The notes beneath the pieces were generated by a model that was given only the letters and a program-made list of their open reading frames with translations, was not told the origin of the DNA and did not search any database. Of a stretch of 64,000 nt of DNA, positions 39,001 to 46,939 are shown in pieces. The position numbers were made by a program, and so were the translations under genes. The DNA is taken from contig NZ_BMMF01000005.1 in NCBI RefSeq assembly GCF_014645695.1, positions 359,797 to 423,796 on the forward strand, given 5' to 3'. Every line of letters starts with the position of its first letter. Within the stretch, counting starts at the first letter, position 1. This stretch comes from Salinarimonas ramus (lineage in GTDB: Bacteria; Pseudomonadota; Alphaproteobacteria; Rhizobiales; Beijerinckiaceae).

Positions 39001-40637
39001 GCGGTACGTTCGGACATCGCGGAGCGAACCTCCTCTCGAGCGCGAGACTCCGCGCCGGCGTCGGCCTTCTCGCGCTCGTGCTCGGCGCGGGCCTCGTGCC
39101 CCAGGTCGCGAGCGCGCAGACCGCGCCGCCGGTCCTGGGTCAGCCCAACCCCGCCCAGGTGACCCCGCCTGCGCGTGCGGCCGCGCCGGACGGGACGCTG
39201 GCGCAGTTCTTCCTCGACGCGCACCCCGTCTTCGGGCTCGCGACCTGGACCGGCATCGCCTGGGACGGCGCGCCCGTCACCGTGCGCCTGCCCGCCGGCC
39301 ATCCCCTCGCCGATGGCACGACGGGCGAGAGCGTGCGGCTCCAGCCGGAGCTCGTCGCGAGCGGCCTGTCGCTCCCGATCGGCTGGCGCGACACGCGTCT
39401 CGCCGCGGCGAACGCCTATCTCGTGGGCGATCACCTCGTGCTCGAGGGCTTCACCCTCGCCAACGAGGGCGGCACGCTGGCGGCCGACATCCTCGTCCTC
39501 TCCGCGGACGCGCTGCGCACGCTCGGCGCCGCCGCGACCGGCGAGATGCCGGCGGCGGCCGAGCCCGCGGACGTCGTGGTGCAGGACCTCGTCGTCGAGG
39601 TGCGCCGTGGCGTGGCGGACGCCGCGCGCGGCAGCTTCGCGTCGCGCTTCGCCGCCGACCACCTCGTGCTCACCGGGCTCGTGGCGCGGGCGGAGGCGGA
39701 CGATGCGGAGGACCGTGCGGCGATCCCCGCGCTCGACATCGCCGGCTTCTCCGCGCGGGACCTCTCGGGCGCGGCGCGCTTCGCCGGCTCGGCCGAGTTC
39801 TCGCTCGGCGCGCTCACCCTCGACGGCTCGCCGCGCAGCCTCACCGGCCTCGCGCAGGCGGCGCTCGGCCTCGCCGATCCGGAAGAGGACGACGCGCCGC
39901 GGCTGTTCTCGCTCTCGTTCGAGGACCTGCTGCTGCGCGCCCGCCGCGCCGGCTCCGAGCCCGCTGTCATCGTCGCCGACGAGGGCGCGCTGCGGGTGAG
40001 CCTCGGCTCCTCGGCGTCGCGCGCCAACGCCTCGCTGCAGGGCTTCAAGGCCTCGGCGGCGCTCCTCGCCGGCACGCCGGCGGAGGAGCAGGCCCGCACC
40101 ATCGCCGCCGCCGTGACGGCGGAGGGCGGCGCGGCCGGGCTCGAAGGCGGCCCGCATCTGAGCCTCGACGTCGAGGCGGACGCCGTCCTGCGGCCGGGGC
40201 GCCTGCGCGTACGGCTCGTGTGCCTCGACGCGCCGGGCCTCGCCGACGCCACCGCCGCGCTCGATCTCGAGATAGCCGAGGAGGCCGACATCGCCGATCT
40301 CGGCGTGCGCGACCTCGCCCGGGCGCGGGCGCGCGAGATGCGCGTCGCCATCGTCGATCACGGGCTCGTCGACATCGTGAGCGATCTCGCGGGGCGGCCC
40401 CTGTCGGAGATGGCCGGCGAGATCGCCGCCTCGCTCGTACAGGAGATCGCCGGCCTGCCCGCCCCGGTGGCGCGGCTGACGACGGCGCCGCTCGTCGGCG
40501 CGGTCCAGACGCTGGAGGAGGACGGCTCGCTCGCCGCGACCGCGCCGAGCGCCGGCCCGGTGCCCCTCGCCGCCGCGGGGCTGCTCGCTGCCGCAGGCAC
40601 GGTGGAGCCGGGCGATCTCGACGATTGCGCCCGCTGA
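38997..40637 (+). CDS. Secreted protein of unknown function, coupled to PBP
   Basis: A 546-aa protein that I do not recognise. The signal peptide core is GVGLLALVLGAGLVPQVASA, with cleavage near residue 41 (ASA-QT). The rest is Ala/Leu/Asp-rich, acidic, with repeated strand-like segments (DVVVQDLVVEVRRG, HLVLTGLVARAE, LFSLSFEDLLLRARR) suggestive of a long beta-rich or lipid-transfer-like fold, then a helical C-terminus ending in DLDDCAR. It has no lipobox; two Cys remain after the signal. It starts within the stop codon of the PBP gene (ATGA), so it is probably made with it and may act on the cell wall. Composition matches its neighbours, with no sign of transfer. Confidence 0.7.
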   Translation: MSGTFGHRGANLLSSARLRAGVGLLALVLGAGLVPQVASAQTAPPVLGQPNPAQVTPPARAAAPDGTLAQFFLDAHPVFGLATWTGIAWDGAPVTVRLPAGHPLADGTTGESVRLQPELVASGLSLPIGWRDTRLAAANAYLVGDHLVLEGFTLANEGGTLAADILVLSADALRTLGAAATGEMPAAAEPADVVVQDLVVEVRRGVADAARGSFASRFAADHLVLTGLVARAEADDAEDRAAIPALDIAGFSARDLSGAARFAGSAEFSLGALTLDGSPRSLTGLAQAALGLADPEEDDAPRLFSLSFEDLLLRARRAGSEPAVIVADEGALRVSLGSSASRANASLQGFKASAALLAGTPAEEQARTIAAAVTAEGGAAGLEGGPHLSLDVEADAVLRPGRLRVRLVCLDAPGLADATAALDLEIAEEADIADLGVRDLARARAREMRVAIVDHGLVDIVSDLAGRPLSEMAGEIAASLVQEIAGLPAPVARLTTAPLVGAVQTLEEDGSLAATAPSAGPVPLAAAGLLAAAGTVEPGDLDDCAR

Positions 40638-40661
40638 GGGCGTCGCCTCCCGGCTCTGCCG

Positions 40662-41177
40662 TCAGTCCCGCAGGGAGAGCGTGAAGGGGACGCCCTCGTA
40701 GGCGTCCTCGCCGCGCCCGATGGCGGCGATCGCCTCGACCATGCGTCCCTCGCGCCCCAGCAGCGCGTCCGCCACGGCGACGATGCGCTTGTTCGGCGTC
40801 GCCATGGGCGAAGCCGCGCGTAGCGCGCGGGCGATCGTCGCCTCGTCGCGCTCCGGTGCGAGGGCGCAGGCGGCGACGAAGGCGCCGGCCGTGGAGCGGC
40901 TGATGCCCGCCCAGCAATGGATCACCATCGGCGCCGTGCGATCCCATTCCCGCACGAAGGCGAGGAAGGGCTCGACATGCTCGGGCCCGGGCAGGACGTG
41001 CCCGTCCATCGGCTCGACGATGTCGCTCATGAACAGCGAGAGATGCCGCGCCTCGGCGATGGCGACGGGGCGCGTGAAGGGCGTGCCCACCTTCACCAGG
41101 GTGACGAGGTGGGAGGCGCGGGTCTCGAGCACGATGTCGTCGAGGCGCGAGAGCGGGCAGACGTGGATGGTCGGCAT
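40662..41177 (-). CDS. Tyrosine/dual-specificity phosphatase-like protein
   Basis: A 171-aa protein with the cysteine phosphatase loop VIHCWAGISRSTAGAF (H-C-x5-R-S/T near residues 86-94) and an upstream Asp in LFMSDIVEPMDG that may be the general acid. It resembles the small tyrosine-phosphatase-like proteins of rhizobia. The ATG at 41177 is favoured over one 12 codons upstream because the conserved strand starts there. It converges with the secreted-protein gene 24 bases away. The target is unknown. Confidence 0.8.
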   Translation of the reverse strand: MPTIHVCPLSRLDDIVLETRASHLVTLVKVGTPFTRPVAIAEARHLSLFMSDIVEPMDGHVLPGPEHVEPFLAFVREWDRTAPMVIHCWAGISRSTAGAFVAACALAPERDEATIARALRAASPMATPNKRIVAVADALLGREGRMVEAIAAIGRGEDAYEGVPFTLSLRD

Positions 41178-41346
41178 GGCGAGGGAGATCGCAAGCGGGC
41201 GCACAGGTGTCAACGCGACCGGTGCGCGCGAGGGCCTCTGCGAACATGGTGAAGCGTTCGTTAGCGACCGAAGACTTCACGGCATCGTGTAATCGGCGAT
41301 GCCACACTTCCGCCATGAAGTAGTCGGGAAGACGGCGCGAGTATGT

Positions 41347-41362
41347 TTAATGCTTGATTAAG
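41347..41362 (+). promoter_or_regulatory. CtrA-type binding site upstream of the outer-membrane protein
   Basis: TTAA, seven bases (TGCTTGA), TTAA, then G. It is in the 297-base divergent gap, 113 bases before the porin ATG, in a locally AT-rich stretch. CtrA controls omp25 in Brucella, which makes this placement meaningful. Confidence 0.55.
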
Positions 41363-41474
41363 TTGCAGAAATACAACGAAGTCTCTCAATGCTTCGGTAA
41401 CTTCTCGGCGCGACTTTCGCTGCACCCGCGAAAGCGCTATGTGTCCGTCATCCCAAACAGAGGACAAAAAACCC

Positions 41475-42146
41475 ATGAAACGTCTGCTCATCGCTTCCAC
41501 CGCGCTCGTGGCGTTCACGGCGGCCGCCGTCGCCGCCGACCTGCCGGTGCGCACCGAGCCGGCCCCCTTCGTTCCCTCCGCGCCCCCCGTGTTCAGCTGG
41601 ACCGGCTTCTACGCCGGCGTGAACCTCGGCTATGGCTGGGGCGACTTCACCGGCGCGACCGGCGGCGTCCTCTTCGACGAGGGTGACGGCTTCGTCGGCG
41701 GCGGCCAGCTCGGCTACAATGTTCAGTTCGGCTCGTTCGTCGTCGGTCTCGAGACGGACCTGCAGTGGACCAACTTCGAGGGCGGCCCGGCCGTCCCGGG
41801 CGCGCTCGCCGGTACGGTCAGCGAGGCCCAGCTCGACTATTTCGGCACGGTGCGCGGCCGCGCGGGCTTCGCGCTCGACCGCACCCTCGTCTTTGCCACC
41901 GGCGGTCTCGCCTATGGCGGCGCGGACGTGACGGCGGTGGTCGCCGGCCGCACCTTCTCCGACGATCAGACGCATGTCGGCTGGACGCTCGGCGGCGGCG
42001 TGGAGCACGCCTTCACGAACAACCTCACCGCCAAGGTCGAGTATCTCTACACCGACCTCGACGACGAGACCTACGACCTCGACGTCCAGCGCGAGGCCGG
42101 CCTCGAGTTCTCGACCGTCCGTGCGGGCGTGAACTACAAGTTCTGA
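41475..42146 (+). CDS. Outer-membrane beta-barrel protein, Omp25/Omp31 type
   Basis: A 223-aa porin-like protein. The signal peptide MKRLLIASTALVAFTAAAVAA is cleaved before DLPVRTEPAP; the mature start D-L-P-x-R and SWTGFYAGVNLGYGWG are hallmarks of the alphaproteobacterial Omp25/Omp31/RopB family. Eight strands can be followed to the terminal VRAGVNYKF, whose final Phe marks an outer-membrane barrel. A CtrA-type box lies upstream and a strong hairpin follows the stop. It probably serves envelope stability rather than specific transport. Confidence 0.92.
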   Translation: MKRLLIASTALVAFTAAAVAADLPVRTEPAPFVPSAPPVFSWTGFYAGVNLGYGWGDFTGATGGVLFDEGDGFVGGGQLGYNVQFGSFVVGLETDLQWTNFEGGPAVPGALAGTVSEAQLDYFGTVRGRAGFALDRTLVFATGGLAYGGADVTAVVAGRTFSDDQTHVGWTLGGGVEHAFTNNLTAKVEYLYTDLDDETYDLDVQREAGLEFSTVRAGVNYKF

Positions 42147-42178
42147 TCTCGCGGCGTCGCGCAGATCCCGGAAACGAA

Positions 42179-42216
42179 GCGCCCCGCCGTCCTCCCGGAC
42201 GGCGGGGCGCTCTCGT
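42179..42216 (+). terminator. Intrinsic terminator after the porin gene
   Basis: A perfect 14-bp GC-rich stem (42179-42192 with 42197-42210) and 4-base loop followed by TCTCGTT, 33 bases after the stop. It also serves the converging aminotransferase gene. Confidence 0.85.
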
Positions 42217-42237
42217 TCTCGAGCGCCGTGTAAATGC

Positions 42238-43104
42238 TCAGCCGCTCGCCAGCGCGCCGTCGCGGGCGAGCGCGAGGTAGACCTCGCGCAGCCGCTTCGT
42301 CATCGGGCCGGGGCTGCCGTCCCCGATCGCCTTGCCGTCGATGGTCACCACCGGCATGACGATGGCGGAGGCCGAGGTGTAGAACGCCTCGCGGGCGCAG
42401 AGCGCCTCCTCCACCGTGAACAGCCGCTCCTCGATCGTCAGCTGCATCTCGCGCGCGAGCTGCATCACGGCGATGCGGGTGATGCCGGGCAGGACGGCGT
42501 TCGAGAGGGGGCGCGTCACCAGCCGGTCGTCCGGCGTGATGATGAAGGCGGTCGACGAGCCGCCCTCCGTCACGTGCCCGTCCTCGACCATCCAGGCCTC
42601 GGAGACGCCCGCGCGGGCGGCCTCCTGCTTGGCGAGAACCTGGGCGAGGAGCGCGACCGACTTGATGTCGCGGCGCTTCCAGCGCAGGTCCGGCACCGTG
42701 ATGACGGCCACGCCCTTCTCCGCCGCGGGCGCGCCGAGGATGCGCTTGGCCTGCGTGAACATGACGACCGTGGGCGGCGTGCCTTCGGGCGGGAAGGGGA
42801 AGTCGCGCTCGGCGACCCCACGCGTGACCTCGATGTAGACGAGACCCTCGCGCACCTCGTCGCGGGCGGCGAGCTCGCGCATGAGCGCGATCCACTCCTC
42901 GCTCGTGTAGGGATTGGCGATCTCGATGGCGCGCAGCGAGCGGTCGAGCCGGGCGAGGTGGGCGACCTCGTCGACGAGCTTGCCGTCGATGATCGCCGCG
43001 ACCTCGTAGATCCCGTCCGCGAACAGGAAGCCGCGATCCATGACGGGGATGCGGGCCTCTTCGAAGGGGACGAAGTCTCCGTTCAGGAAGACGGTACGGG
43101 ACAT
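42238..43104 (-). CDS. Class IV aminotransferase, D-amino-acid transaminase type
   Basis: A 288-aa PLP enzyme. VMDRGFLFADGIYEV (about 21-35) is the D-alanine aminotransferase-type opening, the PLP Lys is in RDIKSVALLAQV (about 146), and EGGSSTAFII and LPGITR bind the cofactor phosphate. The match favours D-amino-acid transaminase over branched-chain aminotransferase. It diverges from a DapA-family gene across 240 bases, which suggests linked amino-acid metabolism but does not prove it. Confidence 0.88.
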   Translation of the reverse strand: MSRTVFLNGDFVPFEEARIPVMDRGFLFADGIYEVAAIIDGKLVDEVAHLARLDRSLRAIEIANPYTSEEWIALMRELAARDEVREGLVYIEVTRGVAERDFPFPPEGTPPTVVMFTQAKRILGAPAAEKGVAVITVPDLRWKRRDIKSVALLAQVLAKQEAARAGVSEAWMVEDGHVTEGGSSTAFIITPDDRLVTRPLSNAVLPGITRIAVMQLAREMQLTIEERLFTVEEALCAREAFYTSASAIVMPVVTIDGKAIGDGSPGPMTKRLREVYLALARDGALASG

Positions 43105-43344
43105 CTATCGCGACCTCTCGTGATCTCGTTCATCGCGCGCAGCACACCACGGCCGTGCGCCTTCCTGCAAGCGGGCCGAAACGCGCATGGGCGTGGGCGC
43201 GCTTGCGCCTGCCGGATGCCGGCCCTAGCGTGCGCGCATCCACTCGACCGATCGGCCCCGAGGGGCTGCGATCCCCCGTTCGAACCCTGTTCGATCCATC
43301 TTTCGATCCCTTCGTTCCATCCACCTGGCCAGGAGCCCCCCATC

Positions 43345-44280
43345 ATGCTCGACGCGTCCGCGAAAGGCGTCTACGTCATCGCCCCGACCCCCTTCCACGA
43401 GGACGGGCGCGTCGACGAGCGGTCCATCGACACGATGACGGACTTCTTCCTCGGCGCGGGCGCCACCGGCATCACCGTGCTCGGCATGATGGGCGAGGCC
43501 CCAAAGCTCGACGCGGAGGAGGCGCTGGCGGTCGCCGCGCGCGTGATCGAGCGGGCGAGCGTGCCCGTCGTCGTCGGCGTCTCGGCGCCCGGCTTCGCCG
43601 CCATGCGCACGCTCACGCGCGCGGTGATGGACAAGGGTGCCGCGGGCGTGATGATCGCCCCGCCCTCCTCGTTGAAGACCGACGACCAGATCGTGGGCTA
43701 TTACGCCAACGCGGCGGAGGCGATCGGCGCGGACGTGCCCTTCGTCATCCAGGACTACCCGCTCTCCACGGGCATCGTCATGACGCCGGGCGTCATCCGT
43801 CGCATCGTCGCCGACAATCCCGGCGCCGTCATGCTCAAGCACGAGGACTGGCCGGGCCTCGAGAAGATCTCGACGCTGCGCGGCTTCCAGGCGGACGGCT
43901 CCATGCGGCCGATCTCGATCCTGTGCGGCAACGGCGGCATGTTCCTCGACTTCGAGACGGAGCGCGGCGCGGACGGCGCCATGACGGGCTACGCCTTCCC
44001 GGACATGCTGGCGGACGTGGTGCGCCTCTCGGCCGCCGGCGAGCGCGACGCGGCGCACGACCTCTTCGACGCCCACCTGCCCTACATGCGCTACGAGCAG
44101 CAGCCCGGTGCCGGGCTCGCCGTGCGCAAGTACGTGCTCATGCGCCGCGGCATCATCGGCTCGGCCGCGCTGCGCAAGCCAGGCGGCGGCGTCTCGGCAA
44201 AGACGCGCGGCGAGGTGGATTATCTCCTCGCCCGGCTGGCCCGCCACGACGCCCGCGCGGGAGATCTGCGCGGAGCCTGA
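43345..44280 (+). CDS. Dihydrodipicolinate synthase/N-acetylneuraminate lyase family protein
   Basis: A 311-aa DapA-superfamily TIM barrel that forms a Schiff base with a keto acid. The ketoacid loop is LGMMGEAPKL (G-x-x-G-E), the catalytic Tyr is in VIQDYPLSTG and the Schiff-base Lys in VMLKHEDWPG. The N-terminal G-V-Y-V-I-A-P-T-P-F is standard. It departs from true DapA in several loops, so an aldolase or lyase of sugar-acid or amino-acid breakdown is more likely than lysine synthesis. Start ATG 43345 has AGGAG upstream. It diverges from the aminotransferase. Confidence 0.85.
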   Translation: MLDASAKGVYVIAPTPFHEDGRVDERSIDTMTDFFLGAGATGITVLGMMGEAPKLDAEEALAVAARVIERASVPVVVGVSAPGFAAMRTLTRAVMDKGAAGVMIAPPSSLKTDDQIVGYYANAAEAIGADVPFVIQDYPLSTGIVMTPGVIRRIVADNPGAVMLKHEDWPGLEKISTLRGFQADGSMRPISILCGNGGMFLDFETERGADGAMTGYAFPDMLADVVRLSAAGERDAAHDLFDAHLPYMRYEQQPGAGLAVRKYVLMRRGIIGSAALRKPGGGVSAKTRGEVDYLLARLARHDARAGDLRGA

Positions 44281-44320
44281 GGCCGCGGCGCGGATCGGAG
44301 CGGCGCGTCTCGCCGCCGCG

Positions 44321-44346
44321 GGAACCGTGCGCACGAGGCCTCCGTT
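44321..44346 (+). promoter_or_regulatory. EcfG-type (general stress sigma factor) promoter candidate
   Basis: GGAAC, 17 bases, CGTT: an exact match to the alphaproteobacterial EcfG promoter pattern, ending 48 bases before the start of the DUF4142 gene. DUF4142 genes are frequent members of this stress regulon. Confidence 0.55.
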
Positions 44347-44394
44347 CCCGGATCGGGCCGTTCATGCGAACGGACGATCCCAAGAGGTGAGACC

Positions 44395-45084
44395 GTGCTC
44401 CCGACCTTCCCGCGCGCCGGCGCCCTTCCCGGTTTCCTCGCCGTGGCCGCCCTCCTCGTCGCCGCACCCGCCCTCGCCCAGACCGGAGCGGGCGGTGGAA
44501 CCGGCGAGGCGGTCGCTCCCGAGGGGCCTCCCGCGGTCGAATCGGCGCCGTTCTCGCAGGAGGACGCCGCTCGGCGCTTCGCGCCCGCGGCCGACCTCGA
44601 CTGGCGCACGCTCGAGGATCTCGATGCGCAGACCTACGTCGATCGCCTCGCCAATCTCGATGCCTTCGTGATGCGCGCCTCCGAGCTCGTCCTGTCGCGC
44701 GATCCGCGGGAGCGCACGACGAACGTCGCGCGCGACATCCTCGCCGCGCACGAAGCGGGCCGCGGCGTCGCCGCGCAGACGCTGCCGGAGAGCGCGGCCG
44801 CCGGCCTCCTCACCCGCGAGGACGCGGACATTCTCGCCGCGCTCGAGGACGAGACGCGGGCGATCGTGTTCGAGGAAGCCTATATCGACGCGATGATCGA
44901 GGCGCATCGCGAGGCGATCGCGCTCACGAGCTTCTATCGCAGGTTCGGGTCCGAGGACGACGTGCGCGAGTTCGCGCGTCTCGTCCTGCCGATGCTGGAG
45001 GCCTCGCTCTACCAGGCGGTCACGATCCGCCAGGAGCTGGTCGCCGAGTTCATCGCCGCGCGCGGCGGCGGCGAGGAACGGTGA
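44395..45084 (+). CDS. DUF4142-type periplasmic protein
   Basis: A 229-aa exported protein. The signal peptide core GFLAVAALLVAAPALAQ is cut near residue 29. The mature part is helical with the DUF4142 pattern: FVMRASELVLSRDPRERTTNVARDI, then FEEAYIDAMIEAHREAIAL and LVLPMLEASLYQAV, matching the family's four-helix ferritin-like bundle. The GTG start has AGAGGTGAG just upstream. Its function is unknown; relatives are induced under general stress, which fits the EcfG-like promoter. Confidence 0.75.
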   Translation: MLPTFPRAGALPGFLAVAALLVAAPALAQTGAGGGTGEAVAPEGPPAVESAPFSQEDAARRFAPAADLDWRTLEDLDAQTYVDRLANLDAFVMRASELVLSRDPRERTTNVARDILAAHEAGRGVAAQTLPESAAAGLLTREDADILAALEDETRAIVFEEAYIDAMIEAHREAIALTSFYRRFGSEDDVREFARLVLPMLEASLYQAVTIRQELVAEFIAARGGGEER

Positions 45085-45115
45085 TCCGGCCGAGACCGGC
45101 TCACCGATCGTCTCT

Positions 45116-45454
45116 TCAATGGCGCGAGACGGCCCGCAGGATGGCGTCCTCGCGATAGGGCTTGGCGACGAAGGTCGCGTCGCGCAGGTCCTCCGGCAAT
45201 TCGCTCGGGCGCGTCGCGGAGACGAAGGCGTAGGGCACGCCGCGGGCGGCGAGCGCCTGGGCCACCGCGTAGCTCTTCCCGTCGGTGAGATCGACGTCGA
45301 GGAGGGCGAAGTCGACGGGAGCGGCCAGCATCGCGCGGGCGGCCTCCGTGCTGTCGCACACGCCGACCACCTCGTGGCCATCGCTCTCCACGATCGCCTG
45401 GAGATCCAGGGCGATCAACGGATTGTCCTCGCAGATCAGGATACGCACGCTCAC
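45116..45454 (-). CDS. Single-domain response regulator
   Basis: A 112-aa lone receiver. The acidic pair lies in ILICEDNPLIAL, the phospho-acceptor in FALLDVDLTDG, and the Lys in FVAKPY. Such regulators often pair with HWE-type kinases. Three GTG codons could start it (45463, 45454, 45448); 45454 is best spaced from GAGG. It converges with the DUF4142 gene. A near-EcfG promoter (GGAAC-N16-GGTT on this strand, 45538-45562) lies upstream. Confidence 0.85.
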   Translation of the reverse strand: MSVRILICEDNPLIALDLQAIVESDGHEVVGVCDSTEAARAMLAAPVDFALLDVDLTDGKSYAVAQALAARGVPYAFVSATRPSELPEDLRDATFVAKPYREDAILRAVSRH

Positions 45455-45673
45455 GTCTCTCACCTCGCCGCCGCCCGATCTCCGGCACCGCCGGAGCGCA
45501 TCTCGGGGCTCCTTCTCGTGTGTCCTCTTGCCGGCTCAACCTGCCGAAAGATGCCGAGTTCCCGATCGCTCGACCTTTAAGCGAAGTCGAAACATCGTGG
45601 TTAACCATGTCTTACTGCGCAGCCTGGCGGTCTTCGCTGGTCTCGAAGACGTCGCCCGGGCGCGAGCGCGGCC

Positions 45674-46939
45674 TCATTGCGAGAGAACGACGTTGCCGGT
45701 GGGCCCGACACCTTCGGGCACGGGGATGTCGGTGGCGTGGTAGTCGGTGTTGAGCACGAGGACGGGTCCGGCCGACAGCTCGAGGCGGCGGGCGACGATG
45801 ACGGTGTAGGCCGAATGGTCCGCCACGGAGCGTTCCGCGTTCACGAACAGGTCTCCGCGCGGCAGGTAGATCGTGCCCAGCAGCGTGCGGGCGTCGTCGC
45901 TCGCGATCTTGAAGTCGCGCCCTTCCTCCGCATCACGGTCCTGGAAGAACAGGATGCCGGCCAGCGCGCCGTCGCGCATGGCGGAGAGGTCGATGCGCGA
46001 CTCCTTGCGGAAGTCGATGGCCGCGTTCTTGCCCGTGAAGTAGAGCGACACGTATTCGCCCGTCACCGCCGCATCGTCGACGCGCAGCTCCCCGTCCTTG
46101 ATCACGTAGAGGCCCGAGGCGAGCGTCACCTCGGCGCCGTCGCGGATGCGGATGCCGCCGCAATAGACGCCGGGCAGGAGGGTCGCGTTGCGGCGCACGA
46201 CGAGGTCCTGGTGCGTGCACGGCCCGACGCTCGGCGGCGCGCGGCCCGCCAGCGGATCGGGGATGGGCGGGCAATCGGTTCGCGGCGTCGGCGTGAAGGC
46301 GGTGCCTCGCCCGTGATGGCCGCCGGCGGAGCAGATCAGCGCGGCCTGCATCCGCGCGTCGTCGTCCATGCGCAGCGCCTGACGATGGGTGGAGTTCGAG
46401 AAGACGCCGCAGCGCGAGGCCTCCATGGCTGCCCGCTTCTCGAGGTGGAGCGCCTTCGAGCCGCTCTCGTCGAGCGCGACGACGCAGATGGGCGCGCTGC
46501 CGCTGATGCGTGCGGTGGCGCTCACGGCCACCTCGACGAAGGTATCGGTGACGACGCGGCTGAAGATGCGCTCGAGCGGCGTGGCGATGTCGATGCGCAC
46601 GGTGTGGGCGCGGGAATCGACGACGGCGCGCACGCGTGCGGCGGCGGGGTCGAAGCCACGGTCCTGAACGGCGGCGCGGGCGGCGTTCTCGGCGCCCGCC
46701 TGGAGCTGATCGGCGGGGGTGTTGGCGAGGCGCATCTCGCGCGCGGCGGCGATGGCCGCGCCGTCGGCGGCCGCTTGCAGCGCGGCGCGGGCGCCGTACC
46801 AGCTCGTCGCGTCCACCGCGAGGCCGGCGGCGCCCAGCATCGGCACGAGGGCGAGCCCGAACAAGACGACGACGGCGCCGGTCTCGTCGGCGAGCCGCCG
46901 GCCGAACGCGGACAGGCGCTCTCTCACGGCTGATCTCAT
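45674..46939 (-). CDS. TadG-like Flp-pilus protein
   Basis: A 421-aa protein with the TadE/TadG opening: a charged start, then VVVLFGLALVPMLGAAGLAVD (about 23-43) and a helical ARAALQAAADGAAIAAAREM segment that in this family follows the pilin-like anchor. The large C-terminal part is extracytoplasmic, with six or more Cys. Two oddities: no other tad genes are nearby, and its 5' end overlaps a kinase gene by 4 bases. It may be a stand-alone surface protein rather than part of a pilus. Confidence 0.75.
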   Translation of the reverse strand: MRSAVRERLSAFGRRLADETGAVVVLFGLALVPMLGAAGLAVDATSWYGARAALQAAADGAAIAAAREMRLANTPADQLQAGAENAARAAVQDRGFDPAAARVRAVVDSRAHTVRIDIATPLERIFSRVVTDTFVEVAVSATARISGSAPICVVALDESGSKALHLEKRAAMEASRCGVFSNSTHRQALRMDDDARMQAALICSAGGHHGRGTAFTPTPRTDCPPIPDPLAGRAPPSVGPCTHQDLVVRRNATLLPGVYCGGIRIRDGAEVTLASGLYVIKDGELRVDDAAVTGEYVSLYFTGKNAAIDFRKESRIDLSAMRDGALAGILFFQDRDAEEGRDFKIASDDARTLLGTIYLPRGDLFVNAERSVADHSAYTVIVARRLELSAGPVLVLNTDYHATDIPVPEGVGPTGNVVLSQ

